Shown: positions 22,711-29,992 of the stretch, piece by piece
How the letters are laid out: each line of letters starts with the position of its first letter
Numbering within the stretch: the stretch's first letter is position 1
Origin: Companilactobacillus heilongjiangensis
GTDB lineage: Bacteria > Bacillota > Bacilli > Lactobacillales > Lactobacillaceae
NCBI RefSeq assembly: GCF_000831645.3
Contig: NZ_CP012559.1
Coordinates: 1,674,001 to 1,738,000, forward strand
Length of the DNA stretch: 64,000 nucleotides
Direction: 5' to 3'
Translations under genes and position numbers: made by a program
Notes under the pieces: generated by a model
Seen by the model: the letters and a program-made list of their open reading frames with translations, nothing else
What the model was told of the DNA's origin: nothing
Databases searched by the model: none

Positions 22711-24777
22711 TTACTTGTCAGAACTCAATTCTGGCGCGTCTGTTTGATAGAGATCAACCATTGACTTATTGTCATTCTGAGCCAATAGACTAGTCCCTTT
22801 CTCCTTTTGTGCCTTCTTGAGTGCTTTCAAGGCAGTACTCTTCTTATATGAGTAGTCTTTCTTATTAACAGTTGTAAATCCAGGTAGTTTATGGAACCTC
22901 AAGAGATCTCCGTTGATAACACGATCTGACAACGACAATTCTGTTGTTACACGGTTAGAGAGTTTCTCTTTCTCTTCTTTAGAAATCTTCTTGTCCACTT
23001 TACCCGTCTTAGTATTATAGTAAGTTCCCCCGACCTTCGATACCGTTGGCGAGACGAAGTTACCATTTCTAAACGCTACGACTTGTGAATGTTCACTAGA
23101 TAACATATCACTACCAAATTGAATCATATTCTTATTATCGATTCCTAATAGGTTCAATAGTGTAGGAAGAACATCGATTTCACCACCATAAGTATGGTTG
23201 ATTCCACCTTTTAGTCCATCCATATGAATCATAAATGGTACACGTTGATATTGAGCATCATTGAATTCATTGAATCCTTTAATACCTGTCAACTTAGCCA
23301 TGGCTTTCTTATGGTTATTAGAAATACCGTAGTGATCACCATATAGTACAACCATACTGTTCTTATCTAGGCCAGTTTCTTTCAACCATGCCATAAACTC
23401 ACCGATAGATTGATCCAAGTAATGAGCTGTTTGGACATAGCCATCGACAGTCTTATCGCCAGTATCAGTCTTTTCGATTGATTGGTTCTTCTTATCTAGA
23501 GTATATGGATAGTGGTTCGTAACGGTAATCAGTTTTGCATAGAAAGGCTGTGGCAATTGTTCAATATATTGTGCAGAATCACGCATGAAAATCTTATCTT
23601 TCATACCATAGCCGACGTTATAGCTCTTCTTCTCTTTATAATAGTTAGAACTGAAGAAGTAGTCGTATCCCCATGACTTATAAGCATTGTCACGATTCCA
23701 GAAACTTGGAACATCCCCATGGAATGAAGCGGACGTATAGCCGGCCTCTTGATCCAAAATGGCTGGAGCAGCTTGGAAGGTATTTGTCGTACCATCAGTA
23801 ACCATAGCTGAACCTTCTGGTAATCCAAAGAGTGAGTTTTCCAGCATCAATTCCGCATCGGCAGTCTTACCTTGTCCAACTTGGTTAAAGAAGTTGTCAA
23901 AACTCAAGGTATCGTCTTGATGATAAAGTTTGTTCAAGTTTGGAGTTACCTCTTCGCCATCGACCTTATAGTCAATCATGAACTGTTGCAAACTCTCCAA
24001 ATGGATAATAAAGACATTCTTACCCTTAGCAACTCCTGTGTATTCCACATTAGGCTGTACGTAATTGTCTTTCATATACTTTTCAATTGAATTGATATCG
24101 GAACTCTTGGCTTGCGACTTAACAGCATTAGTCTGTGTTGTCTTAACCATATCGTACACATTAAAGACATTTAGTCCCAAATACTTCACGATATAGTTAT
24201 TATCGAAAGTTCTTGTCAAAAGTTGTGAACGGTCACTTTCAGCTAAAGTTAGATTAGCACCAAATAACAAGACAGCCAGTGAACTGATTAGAACTGGAAT
24301 CCGCCAGTTGAGGCGTTTAATATCCATCTTAATGACATGGAAAGCCAATAACAATATCAGAATAATCACATCGGCAAAGACTAAGAAGTCGGTTGGCTTC
24401 AAGATACCTAAGATACTCTTACCTAGGTTATTTGTAACTGAACCGGACCCCTTAATCAAAACCATCGTCAAGAAATCTGAAAATTCACGATAATACAAGA
24501 TGTTAGAGAATAACCAGACGGTATCCAAGAAATCAATTATCAATAGGAAAATGTAGGACTTTCTTCCCTTCATATACAATGAGATACCGAACAGCAATAA
24601 CATGACTGGAATCGGATTGATAATCATCAAGAAAGTTTGAATCGAACCCTTAACACCTAAGTTAAACTTAGTTTCATAAGCATAAATAGTTTTAAGAGTG
24701 TATAGAAATACAGCTAGGATTACAAAACCCAGCCTAGTATTCAAGAAATTAGAAATACCTTTAGTAATACGCTTCAT
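22711..24777 (-). CDS. ltaS: Lipoteichoic acid synthase (polyglycerolphosphate polymerase)
   Basis: Polymerises glycerol phosphate from phosphatidylglycerol onto a glycolipid anchor outside the membrane. The 688-residue protein has five N-terminal helices (about 15-175), then an extracellular sulfatase-type domain. The metal-binding glutamate is E261 in HLESLQQF, and the nucleophile threonine is T305 in GQGKTADAE, matching the S. aureus LtaS T300 site. VLYGDHYG carries the later metal ligands. Its ATG overlaps the stop of the flippase-like gene. Last gene of a four-gene operon whose first genes make the glycolipid anchor. Confidence 0.95.
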   Translation of the reverse strand: MKRITKGISNFLNTRLGFVILAVFLYTLKTIYAYETKFNLGVKGSIQTFLMIINPIPVMLLLFGISLYMKGRKSYIFLLIIDFLDTVWLFSNILYYREFSDFLTMVLIKGSGSVTNNLGKSILGILKPTDFLVFADVIILILLLAFHVIKMDIKRLNWRIPVLISSLAVLLFGANLTLAESDRSQLLTRTFDNNYIVKYLGLNVFNVYDMVKTTQTNAVKSQAKSSDINSIEKYMKDNYVQPNVEYTGVAKGKNVFIIHLESLQQFMIDYKVDGEEVTPNLNKLYHQDDTLSFDNFFNQVGQGKTADAELMLENSLFGLPEGSAMVTDGTTNTFQAAPAILDQEAGYTSASFHGDVPSFWNRDNAYKSWGYDYFFSSNYYKEKKSYNVGYGMKDKIFMRDSAQYIEQLPQPFYAKLITVTNHYPYTLDKKNQSIEKTDTGDKTVDGYVQTAHYLDQSIGEFMAWLKETGLDKNSMVVLYGDHYGISNNHKKAMAKLTGIKGFNEFNDAQYQRVPFMIHMDGLKGGINHTYGGEIDVLPTLLNLLGIDNKNMIQFGSDMLSSEHSQVVAFRNGNFVSPTVSKVGGTYYNTKTGKVDKKISKEEKEKLSNRVTTELSLSDRVINGDLLRFHKLPGFTTVNKKDYSYKKSTALKALKKAQKEKGTSLLAQNDNKSMVDLYQTDAPELSSDK

Positions 24778-25820
24778 TATTTTCGCTCCATAGATTTATT
24801 AGCAACTTGTTGTTCAATTTTCGGTTTCTTCGAAACAGCAATAATCCCTAAGAACATCCCCAAATAATACGTAATAAATCTCCATAAAAACATACCCAAG
24901 ATCAATCCTGAAGGAGAAGGTATAAATCCAGCAAACAATGTCTTGAAACTGAATTCTGCCCCACCTGATCCACCAGGGATTGGGAAAATTGAGACAATCA
25001 TAACGATCATAATGTGCATTACTAAAACATCCACAACATTAACATGATCGCAATTCAATGCCAGTAAAACAAAGTAGACTACGAAGTAATATAGGAATAG
25101 CTGCACGATAGTTAGTAGTGAAGCTTTGATAACTTTCTTCTTTTCACGCTTCAGAACTAAGCTCTCTTTATAGAAGCTATCGATATAATTCATAGCTGAC
25201 TGTAAAATTTTATCACGTTTTTCCGATTTAAGAAAAAATAAAACCGGTTTCAAAACAATTTGTACCATTTTTTTTGTGAAATCATAGTAATACATGATCA
25301 TCAACAAGAAAGAAATGGTAACAACGTGAATGACCATCCCAAAAACAATCAAGGTCGCTAAACCCGAAAAATGCTTAGCGACACTGTTGAAACTAACTAA
25401 CATTGCGACAATGAAGTTAACTAAAACCATTGCTTGGTAGATAACGAATTTCATCAATAACACGGAACTAGCCCGCCCACCGTCGATTTTTGATTGCATT
25501 AAACCGAGTAATTGTGCAGGTTGTCCACCAGATGAAAATGGCGTTATCGCGTTAAACAAAGCTTGGAGTAAAGGAATCCGGTACATTTCCCACCACCCAA
25601 ACTTGCGGTCTTCTTTCTTTTTTAAGAGTGTATGCAAAACTAAGGCTTCAACGCCATACGATAGTATAATTGATAAGAATGCCACCGCTAGCCAGAAGTA
25701 GTTCAAACTCTTAAAAGTTGAAACTAAAGAACTGAAGTTGATTTTTCTAGCTTCCCACCAGAAAATACCAACACCCAATCCAATCATTACAAAAAGTGCA
25801 GCAATTTGTTTTCTACTCAT
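24777..25820 (-). CDS. Lysylphosphatidylglycerol-synthase-type membrane protein (LafC/UPF0104-like)
   Basis: A 347-residue protein with about eight hydrophobic helices and the family segment FPIPGGSGGAEFSF (UPF0104/MprF N-terminal flippase domain), but without the cytosolic lysyl-transfer domain of MprF. In Listeria an equivalent gene (lafC) lies between glycolipid glycosyltransferases and LTA synthesis. Role as glycolipid flippase or accessory factor is inferred from that context. Start and stop overlap both neighbours by TAATG junctions, so translation is tightly coupled. Confidence 0.8.
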   Translation of the reverse strand: MSRKQIAALFVMIGLGVGIFWWEARKINFSSLVSTFKSLNYFWLAVAFLSIILSYGVEALVLHTLLKKKEDRKFGWWEMYRIPLLQALFNAITPFSSGGQPAQLLGLMQSKIDGGRASSVLLMKFVIYQAMVLVNFIVAMLVSFNSVAKHFSGLATLIVFGMVIHVVTISFLLMIMYYYDFTKKMVQIVLKPVLFFLKSEKRDKILQSAMNYIDSFYKESLVLKREKKKVIKASLLTIVQLFLYYFVVYFVLLALNCDHVNVVDVLVMHIMIVMIVSIFPIPGGSGGAEFSFKTLFAGFIPSPSGLILGMFLWRFITYYLGMFLGIIAVSKKPKIEQQVANKSMERK

Positions 25821-26854
25821 TATTTGTCCTGTTGTGCAATATTATATTGACTCGTATAGAAATCATACCAAATTTTACTCAAATTTTCTTCTGAGTATTG
25901 TGTACTTGCTTCTTTAGACTTCTTCTTGAAATCATCCAAAATTGAACGATCATGATTAGCCTTGTTGATGAACGCGTTCATATCGGCAAAGCCATCAGCC
26001 TTTTGATAGTAGCCATCGATAATCGCACGGTACAAATCCAAATCTCTCAAGAGAACTGGTGCACCACAACTGAAGGCTTCCAAAACTGACATTGGGAACA
26101 ATTCGTCATATGAAGGCAATAAGAATAAATTACAGATATTATAGTAGTTTACTAAATCATTTCTATCAACTATCCCTGTAAATTTCATATTGCTTGGAGC
26201 GTTATCAATCATATCCTTGTAACGGTCGTAACCATCAGTGATTTTGCCAAATGAAAAGCCACCAGCCCAGATAAATTGAATATCTGGATTAGTCTGTGCC
26301 AACTTGTAGAAATCATCGACACCTTTACGCTCTTGAACTTGTCCATCACCAAAAACTACGAATTTATCTGCCGGAATTCCCAACTTTTTACGAAAATCAG
26401 CTTTTTCTTCAGCAGTCTTCTCATAGAAGTTCTCAGTTGAAACAAAATTAGGAATATATTTGATTTTATTGCGGTCCAAACCGTGGGCAACCAATTTGTC
26501 GATAAATGTTGGATTTACAACGACGATTTGATCCATGCGTTTGTAAAAGCTGATGACATACTTGTAAAAAACACTCTTAGCTGGTTCAGGCAATTTAATG
26601 CTGCCTTCCAGTGTTTCAGGCAAGAAATGAACGTAGCCAATCTTACGACCACGCTTTTTAGAAAAAGTCGACAAATAAAATTGTGGGTCGATTGTATGAT
26701 AGTGACTCAAATCGCTGGCATGATAATCATTTATCTTAACGTCGAATTCGTCACTAAAGTGATCTTTCAACAAGTCAATCAATTCTTTATAAGCACTACC
26801 GACACCTTGGCCAGCTACTTTATCTGCAGATGAAAACATATTAATCTTAATCAT
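25820..26854 (-). CDS. Glycosyltransferase family 4, probable second sugar of the LTA glycolipid anchor
   Basis: A 344-residue GT4-type enzyme: N-terminal domain beginning MIKINMFSSADKVAGQGVG, nucleotide-sugar site around FVVFGDGQVQERKG, and the E-x7-E-like motif DELFPMSVLEAFSCG. In Listeria and streptococci the second enzyme of this operon adds the second hexose to monohexosyl-diacylglycerol (LafB). The sugar cannot be read from the sequence. I start it at 26854 (GAGGAG 8 bases upstream) rather than at 26875. The start codon lies inside the end of the previous gene. Confidence 0.82.
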   Translation of the reverse strand: MIKINMFSSADKVAGQGVGSAYKELIDLLKDHFSDEFDVKINDYHASDLSHYHTIDPQFYLSTFSKKRGRKIGYVHFLPETLEGSIKLPEPAKSVFYKYVISFYKRMDQIVVVNPTFIDKLVAHGLDRNKIKYIPNFVSTENFYEKTAEEKADFRKKLGIPADKFVVFGDGQVQERKGVDDFYKLAQTNPDIQFIWAGGFSFGKITDGYDRYKDMIDNAPSNMKFTGIVDRNDLVNYYNICNLFLLPSYDELFPMSVLEAFSCGAPVLLRDLDLYRAIIDGYYQKADGFADMNAFINKANHDRSILDDFKKKSKEASTQYSEENLSKIWYDFYTSQYNIAQQDK

Positions 26855-28046
26855 TCGAATACTCCTCTGGATCAATTGATGAATCTGAAAGTTTCTCCCT
26901 TATAAAGTAATCTTCAGCTCGACGGTAGAAGTCAAGAATCGCATTACCAAATCCATCAGATGAAATACCATAAAGCACTTTTTGACGGGCTTCACGGTCA
27001 TCAAATGAATTAGGGTGATCGAGATACGTCTTAACTTTAGGTACTAACTGATCATCTTCGTTGAATGTTACACCAACTGAAGGATCAGTCAACAAGGCAT
27101 CCGTATATGGTGCGCTTCTAACAATAATCTTTGTTCCAGATGCAATCGCTTCAATATAAGTCAAACCTTGCGATTCAGTATCACTGGAAGAAACGAAAAT
27201 ATTTGCCATGTGATAATAAGGTGAAATTTGATCATGTTCGACTTCACCAGTAAAGATAACATTGTCACTGATACCAAGGTCCTTACTCATTTGGACTAAT
27301 TCATCCATATCAGGCCCATCACCAACAATCACTAACATTATCTTAGGATTGTATTTCAAAAGCTCTGGCATTGACTTTAACATATGGTCAATTTTTTTCT
27401 CCAAAGCAATCCGGCTCAACATCAAAATAACCGGTGTATCATCGGCTAGTCCTAACTTTTCACGTAAATTAGACACATTAACTGGCTTAGTATACTCGGA
27501 TAAATCAACACCCGTTGGAATAATTGAAATTGGTGTCTTGATGTCATAACGATCCATTGTCTCTTTAACTTGCACACTTGGAGCAACCACTCCGGAAGCA
27601 TTCTTTAAAAATAAACGAGTTACTTGCTTAACATGATATGGCTTCAATAAATGACCATTCAAAACATAATGCAAATAATCTTCATACATTGTGTGATATG
27701 TGTGAACGAATGGAATCTTTAACTGCTTGGCAACAAACTTCCCAATCATTCCCAATGAAAATTCAGTCTGTGTATGGATAATATCCAATTTTAATTCTTT
27801 TGCTAAATCAACCGCATGAAACATCCCGCGGATAGCAATTCTTCTATCGGTGAATGAGATAAAAGGCACACTAGCTAAACGAAAGATGTTTGGTTCAACT
27901 GTGTTCTTTGGCACATTAGGGTCAGTCGTTGTAAAAATATAAACTGAGTGACCTTTACGCTCCAAGTCATTTTTCAATGTCTGGATTGATGTTGCTACCC
28001 CACTCACTTGGGGGAAGTATGTATCGGTAAAAATTCCGATATTCAT
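26847..28046 (-). CDS. lafA: Glycosyltransferase family 4, probable glucosyl-diacylglycerol synthase
   Basis: A 399-residue GT4 enzyme with the N-terminal acceptor motif MNIGIFTDTYFPQVSGVAT typical of monoglucosyl-diacylglycerol synthases, and the catalytic E-x7-E in DTESQGLTYIEAIASG. As first gene of the operon it should add the first glucose to diacylglycerol, making the membrane anchor for LTA. The start at 28046 has GAGGAG 10 bases upstream; a longer frame to 28064 lacks a site. The symbol follows the Listeria operon and is an inference. Confidence 0.83.
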   Translation of the reverse strand: MNIGIFTDTYFPQVSGVATSIQTLKNDLERKGHSVYIFTTTDPNVPKNTVEPNIFRLASVPFISFTDRRIAIRGMFHAVDLAKELKLDIIHTQTEFSLGMIGKFVAKQLKIPFVHTYHTMYEDYLHYVLNGHLLKPYHVKQVTRLFLKNASGVVAPSVQVKETMDRYDIKTPISIIPTGVDLSEYTKPVNVSNLREKLGLADDTPVILMLSRIALEKKIDHMLKSMPELLKYNPKIMLVIVGDGPDMDELVQMSKDLGISDNVIFTGEVEHDQISPYYHMANIFVSSSDTESQGLTYIEAIASGTKIIVRSAPYTDALLTDPSVGVTFNEDDQLVPKVKTYLDHPNSFDDREARQKVLYGISSDGFGNAILDFYRRAEDYFIREKLSDSSIDPEEYSND

Positions 28047-28088
28047 ATAAACACATCTCCTCACAATACTCTATAGAGTAGATTATAA

Positions 28089-28117
28089 CAAAAAAATGGA
28101 GGAATCACTTCCCCCAT
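28089..28117 (-). terminator. Terminator after queT
   Basis: Stem ATGGxGGAA/TTCCxCCAT (28096-28104 with 28109-28116), followed on the minus strand by seven T. Confidence 0.8.
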
Positions 28118-28125
28118 CCTTCGTC

Positions 28126-28620
28126 TTACCTTATTAATTTGCTGAAATTTTTGTTTTCCATTAAGAAATAGAACACGACAGCTCCGATAGCAACAACGAC
28201 AAGTTCGCCAAAGCCAACTGTTACTAGATTCAACCAGAATGGCAATTTCAAAACGAAATGTAATTCTGCGCCGACAATAATACCGTTAACGACGGCACAA
28301 ACGACCGGCACAGTCCACAATAAGCTATTACGTGCGGGAATTCTAGTAATGATGAGACAGGCAACTGCTGTTGCTAAAGTTCCTAAGACGATATCGTACA
28401 TCCCTAATTGGGCACTGAAAAGATTTGAAATGAAGCATCCGGCAATCAAAGACCAACTGTACTTATGATTGAAAAATGGCAATAACATTAAAATCTCCGA
28501 AACACGGAATTGAATCTGGCCATATGAAAAGGCGGAAATCCCTGGTGCAATTGTGATAGCAACGTAAAGTGCCGCAATCAACGCCAATTGGGTGATATCT
28601 CTTGTTTTTAAATTACTCAA
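28126..28620 (-). CDS. queT: QueT-type queuosine-precursor ECF transporter substrate-binding subunit
   Basis: A 164-residue integral membrane protein with about five helices. The segment SYGQIQFRVSEILMLLPFF is characteristic of the QueT family (COG4708), S-components that feed queuosine precursors to the ECF transporter. The energising module (EcfA/A'/T) is not in the window and is normally encoded elsewhere and shared. Start at 28620 with a strong GGAGG. Monocistronic, with a structured leader that can pair with the ribosome binding site. Confidence 0.85.
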   Translation of the reverse strand: MSNLKTRDITQLALIAALYVAITIAPGISAFSYGQIQFRVSEILMLLPFFNHKYSWSLIAGCFISNLFSAQLGMYDIVLGTLATAVACLIITRIPARNSLLWTVPVVCAVVNGIIVGAELHFVLKLPFWLNLVTVGFGELVVVAIGAVVFYFLMENKNFSKLIR

Positions 28621-28690
28621 AGTAAAACCTCCACTGTTTTAATTAATAGCAGGTTACCAGTGCAAACTGCCTCTAATAGGTTATCTTATT
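28621..28690 (-). promoter_or_regulatory. Structured queT leader, candidate preQ1-type riboswitch
   Basis: Just upstream of queT the RNA contains a GCAG/CTGC hairpin, and the loop CACTG (28658-28662) can pair with CAGTG (28632-28636), which abuts the GGAGG ribosome binding site (28624-28632). Such a pseudoknot would hide the site. queT homologues are often controlled by preQ1 riboswitches; I could not match this leader to a known preQ1 consensus. Confidence 0.4.
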
Positions 28691-28714
28691 TTTCCTTTGG
28701 TCGCAAGTTAAGTA

Positions 28715-28914
28715 TGCCGTCTCCAGAGCTGGGAAATATTCTCAAGCTGTGCGGAACGGTCCGAGCCAAAATGCGGTCTCGAACCTCGGTTTGAAGCCTT
28801 GACACAGTTCGTCAAGTCTCCAAACACGTCCGGTGGTATAAGTACGGAAGATTCCTTCCGTACTTATACCACTACCACGGCACACAAATATTTCCCAGCT
28901 CTTCCGACTAATTA
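28715..28914 (+). repeat. Structured intergenic repeat, copy C
   Basis: About 200 bp between queT and the deoxynucleoside kinase gene. Closing stem: perfect 15 bp (28726-28740 with 28887-28901). The third inner hairpin is a perfect 15-bp stem (28833-28847 with 28855-28869), longer than in copy A or B. The second hairpin is GGTTTGAAG/CTCCAAAC. Termini GCCGTCTCC and TTCCGACTAATTAAT. The rest of the 28621-29087 gap holds the queT leader and an AT-rich stretch. Confidence 0.87.
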
Positions 28915-29022
28915 ATCGTTATTAGTTGAATGTGAAAGCATTCAAACAATTTTAGACTATGAAATATTTATAATAGGTTATCAACTAGCACCACGCGTTA
29001 AATATGAAATATCAGCGAAACG

Positions 29023-29062
29023 AAAAAAGCCACACAAGAAAATCAAATTCCTGTTGTGGCTT
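29023..29062 (-). terminator. Terminator after the deoxynucleoside kinase gene
   Basis: Stem AAGCCACA/TGTGGCTT (29027-29034 with 29055-29062) extended by further pairs, followed on the minus strand by a T-run. Confidence 0.82.
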
Positions 29063-29087
29063 CTTTAATATGTAAAAATCTTAATTA

Positions 29088-29735
29088 TTAATCTAATGTA
29101 CCACGTTGACGTAATTGTTCATCAATCATATCAAGAACTTTTTGACGATCTTCTGGATTTTCAACGAAATCGTATTTGTCACCGTCAAGTTTCATCTTGG
29201 GACTGTAATCGTAATCGTCATACCAACCGTCATAACGGTCAAGTAATTGGTGATAGTATTCTGGTAATGTTGGGTCTTGTTCTGGTTGTTCGTATGAACG
29301 GCCACGTTTTTCAATACGGTGAATCATTGTGTCGTATGAAATATCCAAGTGTACCAACAAATCAGGAGCTTTTTTAGCTGCGGCATATGGTAATTCTTGC
29401 ATCATGTTATCTAGCAATTCATCATAAACTTTAACTTCTTGTGGAGTAGCTCTTCCCATATCAGCGTTCATATGGAAAAATAGTGAATCTTCATAGATAG
29501 AACGGTCCAAAACATTGTTATCTTGTACCATAGCTTTCTTGATTGATTCAAAACGTTTGTTCAAGAAGTAAATTTGTAGCAAGAATGCATACTTCTTTGG
29601 GTCCTTATAAAATAGTGGCAAAACTGGGTTGTTATCAACCTGTTCATAGAAAGCCTCTGTTCCTAAATGTTCTGATAACAATTTTGCCAATGAACTCTTA
29701 CCGGCTCCGATTGCGCCGCTCAATACGATCATCAT
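29088..29735 (-). CDS. Deoxynucleoside kinase (deoxyadenosine/deoxyguanosine kinase family)
   Basis: Salvages deoxynucleosides by phosphorylation. The 215-residue protein has the P-loop GAIGAGKS (residues 7-14), the DRSIYEDSLFFH segment with the substrate-binding Glu-Asp-Arg region, and a lid-like arginine segment (HRIEKRGRSYEQ), as in the dGK/dAK/dCK family of lactobacilli. Substrate preference cannot be told. In other lactobacilli such kinases occur as fused or tandem pairs; here there is one. It has its own terminator and is divergent from the LPxTG protein gene. Confidence 0.88.
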   Translation of the reverse strand: MMIVLSGAIGAGKSSLAKLLSEHLGTEAFYEQVDNNPVLPLFYKDPKKYAFLLQIYFLNKRFESIKKAMVQDNNVLDRSIYEDSLFFHMNADMGRATPQEVKVYDELLDNMMQELPYAAAKKAPDLLVHLDISYDTMIHRIEKRGRSYEQPEQDPTLPEYYHQLLDRYDGWYDDYDYSPKMKLDGDKYDFVENPEDRQKVLDMIDEQLRQRGTLD

Positions 29736-29912
29736 TATTCTCCTCCATACCTCAATTTATTCTCTATTTGTAAAAAAACAACATTCATAATAATATCACT
29801 TCTATGCTAGATATTGTACCAATTTTCATAATTTCACAATATATGGTAGCAGTTTCAAACTAGAAACTTCCTATTAGTAGGCTTTGCAAAATAAAATTAA
29901 TTTATTAATAAT

Positions 29913-29941
29913 TTGTTTCGACTTACCCTTTTTTCTATAAC
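29913..29941 (+). promoter_or_regulatory. Possible promoter of the LPxTG adhesin gene
   Basis: TTGTTT (29913-29918), 17-bp spacer, TATAAC (29936-29941), about 50 bp before the start codon in an AT-rich divergent intergenic region. Confidence 0.4.
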
Positions 29942-29992
29942 TCATTCATTCTATAATTAAAATTGTATTTAAATAGAAAGGGGAAAATATTT

